From JAHELQ01 sp964491915 (GTDB taxonomy: Bacteria > Acidobacteriota > Aminicenantia > UBA2199): a DNA stretch of 64,000 nucleotides. The notes beneath the pieces were generated by a model. The model was not told where the DNA came from and did not search any database. It saw nothing but the letters and a program-made list of their open reading frames with translations. A program made the position numbers and the translations under genes. The stretch spans positions 21,741 through 85,740 of the forward strand of contig CAZBHS010000021.1 in assembly GCA_964491915.1 (NCBI GenBank). The letters run 5' to 3'. The first letter of the stretch is position 1. Each line of letters opens with the position of its first letter. Shown in pieces: positions 27,173 to 35,746 of this stretch.

Positions 27173-29248
27173 ATGGCGAGAAAAAAAGGCAGAAGCTTTA
27201 GATATACTCTTATCTTTGGGTTGGCGATAGGGATTGTCGGGGCCGTCCCCGCCATCCGCGGAGGAGAAGAGACAGCGTTGCCGTATCACCCGCGGCAGGT
27301 TGTGGTGAAATTGGGGAAAGAGATATCTGTGCACTCGCTGCAAAAAGAGCTCCGCCTTCCCCGCTTGCGCGTCAAGCACGAATACCGCATGCTAGGACAG
27401 TTAACCGGGAGCCGCTATCTCATCCTTGAATTTTCCGATAGCGAAGACCTGGATATTCGCCGGGCGGCGCGGCAATTGGAGGAACTTCCCGGAGTGGAAG
27501 CGGCGTCTCTGAATGTGACGCGCCGGTTGATGCACACTCCCAACGACCCGCTGTTTGAAAAGCAATGGGGGCTCCATAATTGGGGCCAACAGGCATACCT
27601 GTACAAAGGCAAGGAGGATGTGGATATCGACGCGCCCGAAGCCTGGGCTCGCGGCGTTGGCCGGGGGCAACCGGTGGTGGCGGTGATTGACACAGGGATG
27701 GATCTGGGCCATCCTGATTTGCTGGAGAACACCTGGATAAACACCGGTGAAATACCGGGAAACGGCATCGATGACGACGGCAATGGCTATATAGACGACA
27801 TCAACGGCTATGATTTCGCCGGCGATAGCGCGGGAGCCAATGATCCGTATCCGATTGATTGTATGGATCACGGCACTCATGTGGCGGGCATTATCGGCGC
27901 CTCCGTTGACAATGGAATCGGAGTGGCGGGAATCGGCTTGAACACAAAAATTATGGTTCTCAAGATCTTTCACTTTGGGTCGGACCGAAGCGCCCTGAGC
28001 GACGAGTTGGAGGCCTTTGAATACGCCCTTACTATGAAAAAACAGCACAATGTCAACATCGTGGCCGTCAATTGTTCCTATGGCAGCGCTGAATATAGTT
28101 CTCTGGAAGAGGAGGTCGTCGGCCAATGCAACGACGCCGGCATCGCTGTTATCTGCGCAGCCGGAAACGGAGATGACGATAGCGGCGGTTATGATATCGA
28201 CCAAACGCCACTCTTTCCCGCGTCCCTTGATTTACCCAATATTATCGCTGTGGCGGCCATCGATAACCAGGGCGAATTAGCCGGTTTTTCCAATTTCGGG
28301 AAGAGATCCGTTGACATCGGCGCACCCGGAGTGGGGATCATGTCCACATTCCGTAGAGGCAACGGTTCGGAGGCGATGATCAATTTCGGAGACGAACAGA
28401 TTTCCGCCTTCAGCCTGGACTTCGGCGGCAAAACCAACGGAGTTAGCGGATTTTTTTACGATTGCGGTAACGGTGTCTCTATCGACAACTTCCCACCGGG
28501 AGTTAATGGGAATATCGCCCTCATCCAACGGGGAGACGTCTATTTCAGCCAAAAAGTCGCCAACGCCCAAATGGCCGGCGCCGTGGCCGCGGTGATTTAC
28601 AACGACCAGGAAGGAAATTTTTCCGGCACGTTGCAAGAAGACAAACATTGGATTCCCGCCCTCTCTATATCACGGGCAGACGGTTTGCGCATCTTGTTTT
28701 CACATACAGCCTCCCCTTCCACAATCATCAACCGCGAAGCCGATTACGACTTCAACTCCGGCACATCCATGGCAACGCCGTATGTGAGCGGAGTTCTGGC
28801 TTTAATGTCTCAACAATTTCCCGCGGACGACATGAACCGGCGCATCGCCCGCCTGCTATTGGCAGGCAAACCATTGGATTCATTGCAATCAAACACCCGG
28901 TTCGGAACCATCCTCAAAATCCCGTACAGCGACATGCATGAGCCGACAGAAGCCCGCGCCACATTGCGGGTCAACCAATCATTCTTCACCACTGAATATC
29001 TGGTGAACATTTCATTCCTATCCAACCCACTGAATCAGCCGTTCGATATTCAGAGTTACCGGGTGTACCGGGCATCCGGTTCAGACATTGAACTGATCGC
29101 CGAACTTCCCAGGCAAAACAATGACCCTTCTCGGAGGTACACCATTCTTGAACGCCGGGTAAAGAAGGGGACAGGCGACGTGTATATTGCGGCGGCGGTG
29201 GACCGGAACGGCACAACCGGCAGGCCGGCGTTTATGCGAGCGGAATGA
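27173..29248 (+). CDS. Secreted S8 subtilisin-like protease with PA-domain insertion
   Basis: A protein of 691 residues. Signal peptide or anchor (about 1-30), an inhibitor-like propeptide (about 38-125, ending before NDPLFEKQWGLHN), then the catalytic domain with Asp173 (VAVIDTGMD), His233 (MDHGTHVAG) and Ser532 (NSGTSMATP). A PA domain (about 410-510; IALIQRGDVYFSQK, AVAAVIYND) is inserted before the Ser, as in many subtilases where it helps bind substrate. The C-terminal 110 residues form a beta-rich domain. It degrades external protein and would feed the S46, S9 and M14 enzymes. The ATG at 27173 follows TTGGAG; a longer in-frame ORF from 27050 has no signal sequence and is not used. Confidence 0.9.
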   Translation: MARKKGRSFRYTLIFGLAIGIVGAVPAIRGGEETALPYHPRQVVVKLGKEISVHSLQKELRLPRLRVKHEYRMLGQLTGSRYLILEFSDSEDLDIRRAARQLEELPGVEAASLNVTRRLMHTPNDPLFEKQWGLHNWGQQAYLYKGKEDVDIDAPEAWARGVGRGQPVVAVIDTGMDLGHPDLLENTWINTGEIPGNGIDDDGNGYIDDINGYDFAGDSAGANDPYPIDCMDHGTHVAGIIGASVDNGIGVAGIGLNTKIMVLKIFHFGSDRSALSDELEAFEYALTMKKQHNVNIVAVNCSYGSAEYSSLEEEVVGQCNDAGIAVICAAGNGDDDSGGYDIDQTPLFPASLDLPNIIAVAAIDNQGELAGFSNFGKRSVDIGAPGVGIMSTFRRGNGSEAMINFGDEQISAFSLDFGGKTNGVSGFFYDCGNGVSIDNFPPGVNGNIALIQRGDVYFSQKVANAQMAGAVAAVIYNDQEGNFSGTLQEDKHWIPALSISRADGLRILFSHTASPSTIINREADYDFNSGTSMATPYVSGVLALMSQQFPADDMNRRIARLLLAGKPLDSLQSNTRFGTILKIPYSDMHEPTEARATLRVNQSFFTTEYLVNISFLSNPLNQPFDIQSYRVYRASGSDIELIAELPRQNNDPSRRYTILERRVKKGTGDVYIAAAVDRNGTTGRPAFMRAE

Positions 29249-29304
29249 TAAAAAGCCTTTGCAATTTTAGCGTTATGCCCTATAATATATTTTTGGAGGT
29301 TTAA

Positions 29305-30537
29305 ATGGAATTTCTCGATTTAAAAGAACGCTTTTTCAGCTATGTTAAAATCGATACGCAATCCAGTGAAGCATCCGAGAGCTATCCGTCCACAAAAAAA
29401 CAGCTCGATCTTTCGAAAAAACTCAAAGACGAATGCATTGAGCTGGGACTCTCGGACGTGGTGCTGAATGACTGGGGGTATGTGTTGGCCACATTGAAAA
29501 CCAACCGGGACAAAGAGGTACCTACCATTGCCCTAATTGGCCATGTGGATACCTCGCCCGATGTATCCGGGGAGAATGTCAATCCCCAGGTGCATGAGAA
29601 CTATGATGGTCGCGATGTGGTGTTGCCGGGGGCCGAAGGTATTGTCTTGAAGGTAGAGGAAAATCCTTACCTGGCGGAAAAGAAGGGCCACACACTGATA
29701 ACCAGCGATGGCTCCACTCTCCTGGGTAGCGACGATAAAGCCGGCATCACAGAAATTATGTGCGCCGTCAAATATTTGGTGGAACACCCTGAGATCCCCC
29801 GCCCCAACATCCGTCTGTTATTCACTCCGGATGAAGAGACCGGACGCGGTACGGAACACATCACCGTCGAAGAGATCGGAGCGGATTTCGGATACACGAT
29901 AGACGGCGAGAAACTGGGCGAGGTCGAGGACGAAACCTTTTGCGCGGACACGGTTGTCATCTCGGTCACCGGCGTCAATGTCCATCCCGGTTACGCGAAA
30001 AATAAAATGATCAACGCCATCAAATTGGCGGCGGAAATTGTCGAACAATTCCCCAAAAACGGCTTATCTCCAGAAACCACGGAAAAGCGCGAGGGCTATA
30101 TTCACCCTCACCATTTTGTCGGCGGCAACGAGCAGGCGGTCATCAAAATCCTCATCCGGGATTTTGACGAGGAAGGATTGAAAACAAAAGAGGATTTCAT
30201 CAAAGGGATCGTCGATCAGGTGGCTACTAAATACCCGAAAGCCTCCTTTGACGTTGAGGTTCAAGAATCGTACCGCAACATGAAAATCGTGCTGGACAAA
30301 TACCCGCAGGTATTGGAAAAAGCCCTCAAAGCCGTGGAAATGGCCGGTGTCGCTCCAATCAAGAACATTATTCGCGGAGGCACCGACGGCGCCCGACTCA
30401 GTTTTATGGGTTTGCCTACGCCGAATCTTTTCACCGGCGGTTCTAATTTCCACTCCCGCTATGAATGGGTCACCCTGGAAGACATGCGGAAATCAGCGGA
30501 AACAATCGTTCACCTGATGACCCTCTGGGCGGAATAA
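29305..30537 (+). CDS. pepT: Peptidase T (tripeptide aminopeptidase)
   Basis: A protein of 410 residues, the standard M20B length. Metal ligands and active-site acids are in ALIGHVDTSPD, LLGSDDKAGIT, FTPDEETGRG and TIDGEKLGE. The C-terminal GGTDGARLSFMGLPTPNLF and NFHSRYEW are characteristic. It removes N-terminal residues from tripeptides in the cytosol, the last step for peptides imported after external digestion. The start follows TTTGGAGGTTTAA. Confidence 0.95.
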   Translation: MEFLDLKERFFSYVKIDTQSSEASESYPSTKKQLDLSKKLKDECIELGLSDVVLNDWGYVLATLKTNRDKEVPTIALIGHVDTSPDVSGENVNPQVHENYDGRDVVLPGAEGIVLKVEENPYLAEKKGHTLITSDGSTLLGSDDKAGITEIMCAVKYLVEHPEIPRPNIRLLFTPDEETGRGTEHITVEEIGADFGYTIDGEKLGEVEDETFCADTVVISVTGVNVHPGYAKNKMINAIKLAAEIVEQFPKNGLSPETTEKREGYIHPHHFVGGNEQAVIKILIRDFDEEGLKTKEDFIKGIVDQVATKYPKASFDVEVQESYRNMKIVLDKYPQVLEKALKAVEMAGVAPIKNIIRGGTDGARLSFMGLPTPNLFTGGSNFHSRYEWVTLEDMRKSAETIVHLMTLWAE

Positions 30538-30544
30538 CTAGAAA

Positions 30545-30580
30545 TGGAAGCAGCGCCTTTCCTGCTGCTTCCACGCTTTT
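30545..30580 (+). terminator. Probable terminator after pepT
   Basis: A 10-bp perfect stem (30545-30554 with 30564-30573) closes a 9-nt loop and is followed by a short CGCTTTT tract. Confidence 0.6.
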
Positions 30581-30584
30581 ACTC

Positions 30585-30613
30585 TTGCGCTAAGGACATT
30601 TTTGTATTATGAT
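30585..30613 (+). promoter_or_regulatory. Candidate promoter for the Ycf46-like AAA gene
   Basis: TTGCGC (30585-30590) and TATGAT (30608-30613) have a 17-nt spacer. The -35 box is weak. Confidence 0.4.
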
Positions 30614-30663
30614 ACATCTCTCAATGAGAAGATTATATGCGTACGCGCACCTAAGAGGATGGG

Positions 30664-32151
30664 ATGAATAAATCGGTAGAACAAATCAAACGGGCTATTT
30701 TGGCTGGACACAACCTCGTCAAAATCATCACCTATGAAGAGAAACGAATCGAAAACTTACTCAGCCAATTATGTGAGCAGCTCCTGAAGTCTCAGAATAT
30801 CTCGTTTTGGGACATCAATAACGGCCTGGTCAAAGACCGGCAAGCGCTCCAGGGCACAAGCGAACCGGTGGCGGCGCTCAACGCCGTACTCAAAACCCAG
30901 GAGAATGGATTCTTTATCTTTCGCGACCTGACGCCCCATATAAAAAATTCAGAGCGGGTTGTGCGCAAACTTCGGGAACTTTACAAAAGCCTGAAAGGTT
31001 CCAGAAGAGTCGTATTCCTGGTATCAGCCGACGACTTCTTCCCCGATACCTTGAAAAAAGAACTGGAAGTGGTCCGTTTCGAGCTTCCGGATTACAACGA
31101 GCTCAACGCTCTATTCCTGAAATTTATCCAATCGATGGAGAAGTCCGGCCGGACAATCGAATTGACCGAAACAGACAAGAAAAACTTTGTCGTCGGCGTT
31201 CAGGGCTTGACCCATGACGAGGCGCACCGGGCGTTCATGAAATCCTTTCAGGGGCAGAAGGTGATCCACCGCGATTTGATCAAACTGATACACGAAGAAA
31301 AAAAACAATTGATCCTGAAAGAGGGGGTTCTAGAGTTTTTCAATCATAAATTCTCTCTCAACCATCTGGGCGGTCTTGATAACCTCAAGGACTGGTTGAT
31401 GAAACGGAAGAAAGCATTCGGCAAAGAGGCGCGTGATTATGGTCTCGACAAACCGCGGGGGATTCTGACGATGGGGATCTCCGGTTGTGGAAAGAGTTTG
31501 TCCGCCAAGATTGTCGCCTCCCTCTGGAATTTGCCGTTGTTCCGGTTGGATATGAATTTGGTGTATTCCGGCATGTCGGGCTCGCCGGAAATCGTCTTTT
31601 CTCGCGCCCTCAATACCATGGATTCAGTCGCTCCGGCAATATTGTGGATCGACGAAATCGAGAGCGGTATCAGCGACAAGCAAGGCGAAGGGTCATCATC
31701 CAGGATCCTGGGTTACTTTCTCACCTGGATGCAGGAGCATACGTCCGATGTGTTCATCGCCGCCACCGCCAACCGCATCGACCTGTTGCCGGCGGAATTG
31801 TTGCGCCGCGGCCGCTTCGACCAGATTTTCTTCATAGATCTTCCCACCCGGAAAGAACGGGAAGAGATCTTTACCATCCACCTCAAAGCCAAAGGCAACG
31901 ACTTGGAGCTCTTCAATATCCCACAATTGGCGCAGATCACAAAAGGTTGGTCCGGAAGCGAAATCGAGCAAGTCATCATCTCCGGCATGTATGAAGCGTT
32001 CAACCAAAATCGCAAATTGTGCGAAGACGACCTGTTCGCCATTTTCGGCAGTACGGTTCCATTGTCGCTCACCATGGATGAACAGATCAAAAAAATCAAG
32101 AGTTGGGCCCATAATCGCGCAGCCCCCGCGTCATCGGACAAAGAATATTAA
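30664..32151 (+). CDS. Ycf46-like AAA+ ATPase
   Basis: A protein of 495 residues. The N-terminal half (1-230) resembles the degenerate first AAA-like domain of Ycf46 proteins. The C-terminal AAA+ module (about 235-480) has a Walker A variant GISGCGKS, Walker B ILWIDEIE, sensor-like ATANRIDLLPAELLRRGRFD with an arginine-finger candidate, and KGWSGSEIEQ. It should hydrolyse ATP. Ycf46 has been linked to photosynthesis and CO2 use in cyanobacteria, but homologues are common in non-photosynthetic bacteria and the target is unknown. It overlaps the convergent radical SAM gene by 4 bp. Confidence 0.85.
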   Translation: MNKSVEQIKRAILAGHNLVKIITYEEKRIENLLSQLCEQLLKSQNISFWDINNGLVKDRQALQGTSEPVAALNAVLKTQENGFFIFRDLTPHIKNSERVVRKLRELYKSLKGSRRVVFLVSADDFFPDTLKKELEVVRFELPDYNELNALFLKFIQSMEKSGRTIELTETDKKNFVVGVQGLTHDEAHRAFMKSFQGQKVIHRDLIKLIHEEKKQLILKEGVLEFFNHKFSLNHLGGLDNLKDWLMKRKKAFGKEARDYGLDKPRGILTMGISGCGKSLSAKIVASLWNLPLFRLDMNLVYSGMSGSPEIVFSRALNTMDSVAPAILWIDEIESGISDKQGEGSSSRILGYFLTWMQEHTSDVFIAATANRIDLLPAELLRRGRFDQIFFIDLPTRKEREEIFTIHLKAKGNDLELFNIPQLAQITKGWSGSEIEQVIISGMYEAFNQNRKLCEDDLFAIFGSTVPLSLTMDEQIKKIKSWAHNRAAPASSDKEY

Positions 32152-33512
32152 ATCTTCGCCACCCGGGTGGCGAACTGCGTCTCGATCCACTGCTTCCGGG
32201 CTTCACATGCCTGGGGCATAAAAACGGTACCGGTCTCCTCGTAAGCGCTCCCCATGCAGCCGCTACCGCAAAAGTTCACCCAGCGGCACTGGCGGCATTG
32301 CTCAATCCGCGCCGGCCGGTCGTCACACATTTCTATTATTTGGCGGATCCTGTTCCCATGGACAATCGCTTCCAGCGGGGTTACCGACACATTGCCGAGG
32401 CAAAACTCATCGCCCCCGTGAAAGCACTGGCATGGATAGACATCGCCGGCGGGATCGACGCGAAATTGCGTCCCGATGGCACAGCGATACGGCGTGCCGG
32501 CGCGATCAATTGAGAGGGAAAAACAATCGGCTAAAAGATCCATCTTCCCCTTCAACTCCAGCGCTCTCTTGTAGACATAACCCCAAAATCCCAGCAATTC
32601 ATCATGATGAAGGTTTAGATCGTTGTAACGGGGTCTCGCCCTCCCGGCCGCGGCCAGCGGGGGAAACTGGATCACCGGTATCCCCCGCTTCAGGGCAAAA
32701 TCGATAATGGCCGGAACCTCCCGGACATTGTGCTTGACCACTGTACAGGCCAGACAAACATCTCCGCCTTTCCCGGCCTCGATCAAGCGGTCGATGCCCC
32801 GCACAGTGGCATCGAAGCTTCCCTGCCCCCTCATCGCGTCATGAACACCGGCGGTGGCGCCATCCAGGCTCACCTGAATCTTCACCGGCCTGCGACTGAG
32901 ACGTTCGACATGTGTGCGCTCAAGCAAGGTCCCGTTTGTACCGATAGCCACTAGAAGATCTTCCGAGAGAGCGGCATCGATCACATCGTAACAATCGTCT
33001 CGCAGTAAAGGCTCGCCGCCGCCAATTGCCACGGAGACTCCGCCGGCCCGCTTGACCGAGCGAATGATGTCGATCAAAACCTCTAACCGCAATTCCCGGA
33101 TTGGTTCAAAACCGGCGTCCATATAACAATGAATGCACTGGAGATTGCAACGGGAAGTGATTTCCAGAGCGATTCCCCGGAACCGGCTCTCTCTTGGAAC
33201 ATCCTCTCTAGCCATAAACAAACGATGAGCGCTCGCCAGATGGAGAAATGCCTTCACCCTCGATAACACATCGCGAAACATGGTTCCATTATCTTTGCCG
33301 GCAATCGCCCGGGCAATGGCTTCGGGTGAATTCTCGCCGTTGCACCGTTCAAGGATACGCCTGCCGTCGTCATTGACCAACAACCAGGCGGGGCCATCAG
33401 GATCCAACACTAAATAGATAGGCGACGTCTCCCGATGGCCTACATTTTGAATAATGGTACGAGGCGAAAGCCGGGGAAAATCACTCAACTCAACGAAACT
33501 CCCGCATGACAT
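32148..33512 (-). CDS. Radical SAM/SPASM enzyme with PqqD-like N-terminal domain
   Basis: About 454 residues. Residues of about 12-100 resemble a PqqD-like RiPP recognition element, the part that holds a peptide substrate. The radical SAM core (about 115-320) has the CxxxCxxC cluster motif (SRCNLQCIHC) and GGGEPL. The C-terminal SPASM domain (about 345-450) has CAIGTQFRVDPAGDVYPC, CQCFHG and CRQCRWVNFCGSGC, enough Cys for auxiliary Fe-S clusters. This layout is that of peptide-modifying enzymes. The upstream gene overlaps it by about 23 bp, so that product is the prime candidate substrate or partner. The start at MSCGSFVELS is uncertain; the open frame runs on upstream to 33590. Confidence 0.85.
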   Translation of the reverse strand: MSCGSFVELSDFPRLSPRTIIQNVGHRETSPIYLVLDPDGPAWLLVNDDGRRILERCNGENSPEAIARAIAGKDNGTMFRDVLSRVKAFLHLASAHRLFMAREDVPRESRFRGIALEITSRCNLQCIHCYMDAGFEPIRELRLEVLIDIIRSVKRAGGVSVAIGGGEPLLRDDCYDVIDAALSEDLLVAIGTNGTLLERTHVERLSRRPVKIQVSLDGATAGVHDAMRGQGSFDATVRGIDRLIEAGKGGDVCLACTVVKHNVREVPAIIDFALKRGIPVIQFPPLAAAGRARPRYNDLNLHHDELLGFWGYVYKRALELKGKMDLLADCFSLSIDRAGTPYRCAIGTQFRVDPAGDVYPCQCFHGGDEFCLGNVSVTPLEAIVHGNRIRQIIEMCDDRPARIEQCRQCRWVNFCGSGCMGSAYEETGTVFMPQACEARKQWIETQFATRVAKI

Positions 33513-34275
33513 CCAATGCCCGCAATAAATCGGGGGCAGGAATTCCGCTCCACCACCACTTGTGGAAAATAATACCCGGGACATCGCCAAAATCCAATGG
33601 AATAACTCCCGGCAACGGGACAGGCATCGCTCCCTCGATATCTAGATCGGGCGCTCCCAAAACCTGGGGGCCGAAACTACAATAAGAATCCAGCGCATCC
33701 TTATTCGCCGCCATCTGGGCATAGACCGGCGACTCCACCACCATGGGGGTGAACACACAGCCTTCGTCCTTGTCAAACTGAATCCCATGTTCCCGCAATA
33801 ACGCAAAAATCTTGCGGCTTAATTCCATCAACAACTCTTTGCTGCCGACAATCCGCTTCATCAACTCCAACGGCGCCTCTTGCCAGGGGATCGAGTCTTC
33901 GTCAATATTTTCTTTACCTCCGATCCTCAACCTCTCCAATATCTCCAAACTACGTGGGTCTACAATGCCGCACTCCGGCAGACACCGCTTTGGAATATAG
34001 ACATAATCGAATATGTCTTCGGTGATACGAACTTTTTGCCTCAAATAATGAACCAGATCTTCCAGGAAACTGTCCCGCCCTTTCAGCCGGATTTCCGCCA
34101 GCTCCCTGGGCTCATACGTAAAAATCCTGGGTTCAAATACATAACACATCCCTTCGAGATCAACCTCGAACTCTTCCATTACCCCTGCTACGGACTCCCC
34201 AAGTTTCCGCATCAACGGTTCATCGGATGCAATGTCGAGTTTGAGTTTCTCACTCTTCTCAATGTTCCACCTCAT
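33490..34275 (-). CDS. Unrecognised 261-aa protein paired with radical SAM enzyme
   Basis: I do not recognise this family. The product is soluble with no signal peptide and is acidic in its first two thirds. It has Cys residues in MCYVF, KRCLPECG, DEGCVF and SYCSFG, and an unusual C-terminal part with FHKWWWSG, followed by a short helix. It overlaps the radical SAM/SPASM gene in the same direction, so the two are almost certainly co-translated. It may be the substrate (a protein carrying a modified Cys or Trp site) or an accessory subunit. The start follows GGAGGAGGG, and a palindrome lies 20 nt upstream. Confidence 0.7.
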   Translation of the reverse strand: MRWNIEKSEKLKLDIASDEPLMRKLGESVAGVMEEFEVDLEGMCYVFEPRIFTYEPRELAEIRLKGRDSFLEDLVHYLRQKVRITEDIFDYVYIPKRCLPECGIVDPRSLEILERLRIGGKENIDEDSIPWQEAPLELMKRIVGSKELLMELSRKIFALLREHGIQFDKDEGCVFTPMVVESPVYAQMAANKDALDSYCSFGPQVLGAPDLDIEGAMPVPLPGVIPLDFGDVPGIIFHKWWWSGIPAPDLLRALDVMREFR

Positions 34276-34295
34276 TATCCCTCCTCCTGTGGAAA

Positions 34296-34314
34296 CGATT
34301 TTTTATAAAAATCG
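34296..34314. promoter_or_regulatory. Palindrome upstream of the radical SAM pair
   Basis: CGATTTTTTATAAAAATCG: 8-bp perfect arms around TAT, 20 nt upstream of the ATG at 34275. It could be an operator or an mRNA hairpin. An AT-rich segment with TATAAT lies about 20-30 bp further upstream. Confidence 0.35.
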
Positions 34315-34400
34315 ACTCTCCACTATTGCTATAATTATAAATATACGTAAAAAAAGCAATAATTCAACAAGAAGCGATATTTGCCCTATACCGTTGGGTT

Positions 34401-35720
34401 TCAACCGCCCTGTCGAATATCGATGATGAGGGGTTCGCTGCCCCGGTCTGAAAACCAGGTGATTAATTCGCGTTTGAGATCGAAGAAGAGTTGATAGTTT
34501 CCGGGCTGCAACAGGAAAAACATGGTAACCGTGAAGGAAGCCGACTCCCCTTGCTTGACATCTTCAGGAAGAGGGCTATCGAAGAAATCCATGTTGATCA
34601 GGTTTCCATCCGCATCCAGCAAACGAACGCCCAATGCGATGCGATGACTGCCGCCATGGCAATACCAATCAAAATTGGAGGTGTTTTCGATTGTAATTTC
34701 CCATTTCGCCTTCTCACCCCGTTCGAATATGTTTTTTTCGCCCGAGAGATAGATGTTGGCGCTATAATTCAACGGCGTGATGCCTGTGGTCCCAGACGGT
34801 TCGCCCCGGACAACCCGGTCTCCGGGTTTGGTAAACGCCAGAGCCCCAGAGGTAAACACTGTACGAAGATACCTCAACACAGCGTGGGGACGCTTGTGGA
34901 TCTCTTGCGGCAATTTAACCCAATTATTGAGCCAATGGTCCTCGATGGCGATTTCCACGGGCGCGGTATCCAATTGGAAACCTTTTTGCTGAAAGAGATC
35001 CAGTAATTCTTCCAGGCGAAAAATTCTCGTATTGGGAATATTTCCGGCAATACGGTTGAGCGCCAGCTCAGTGGTGATCACACACAAACCGCCGGGCTTG
35101 AGCACCCGTTCCATTTCACCGATGGACCGGGCAATCTGTTTGGGAGTACCGAAGTGTTCGATGGACGACGCTGAGAAGATCACGTCGAAATGATTGTCCG
35201 GGAAGGTGAGATCAAGGGCGTCCATCTGCACCAATTCCAGATTCTCTTCCGGGTAGACAAAGGGCGCGTATTTCGCCGGATGCACCATTGCATCGGTTTC
35301 ATCCTCCCCGCCCAGGTAGTGCCCCTCGTATATATCAATGCCCACAATCTTCGACATCTTGTGGGCAAGATAATAGAGAACCGGTTCCCGGCCGGCCCCA
35401 ATGGAGAGACAATTATTCTCAGGCCTCAGGTAGCCCAATTGATTCATAATGTAGACGATGTGAACATGCTCCCAGGTTTTCCGATGGAAGCGGGCTTCGT
35501 CCATAGCGAACGATTCACCCATATCCTGCAACAACGCATGCCACTGGGGGTTGGCAATATCAGCCACGTTGGCGATTTTATTGTAGGGAACCGGTTCCTC
35601 CCGCCGCTGCTTTTGAAGCGACGGATAAGACACCACCGGATAGCGGAGCCGGTCCATCCACTTCAGCATCACATTATAAAACTTGTTGGAAAATAAAATA
35701 TGCTCTACCTTCTGGTTCAT
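34401..35720 (-). CDS. SAM-dependent methyltransferase with C-terminal beta-sandwich
   Basis: About 439 residues. A class I methyltransferase core (about 85-240) has CLSIGAGREPVLYYLA (motif I), VGIDIY, FDVIFSASSIEHFG and MERVLKPGGLCVIT. A C-terminal beta domain (about 310-435) resembles the Wzt C-terminal carbohydrate-binding fold, with alternating strands ending in FDLKRELITWFSDRG. That pairing suggests methylation of a polysaccharide end group, consistent with the polysaccharide genes at 42-45 kb, but this is inference. The ATG at 35720 follows GGGTGG. It is the last gene of the ftsH run. Confidence 0.72.
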   Translation of the reverse strand: MNQKVEHILFSNKFYNVMLKWMDRLRYPVVSYPSLQKQRREEPVPYNKIANVADIANPQWHALLQDMGESFAMDEARFHRKTWEHVHIVYIMNQLGYLRPENNCLSIGAGREPVLYYLAHKMSKIVGIDIYEGHYLGGEDETDAMVHPAKYAPFVYPEENLELVQMDALDLTFPDNHFDVIFSASSIEHFGTPKQIARSIGEMERVLKPGGLCVITTELALNRIAGNIPNTRIFRLEELLDLFQQKGFQLDTAPVEIAIEDHWLNNWVKLPQEIHKRPHAVLRYLRTVFTSGALAFTKPGDRVVRGEPSGTTGITPLNYSANIYLSGEKNIFERGEKAKWEITIENTSNFDWYCHGGSHRIALGVRLLDADGNLINMDFFDSPLPEDVKQGESASFTVTMFFLLQPGNYQLFFDLKRELITWFSDRGSEPLIIDIRQGG

Positions 35721-35746
35721 TGGGCCACCCGGGTCACATATCAATG

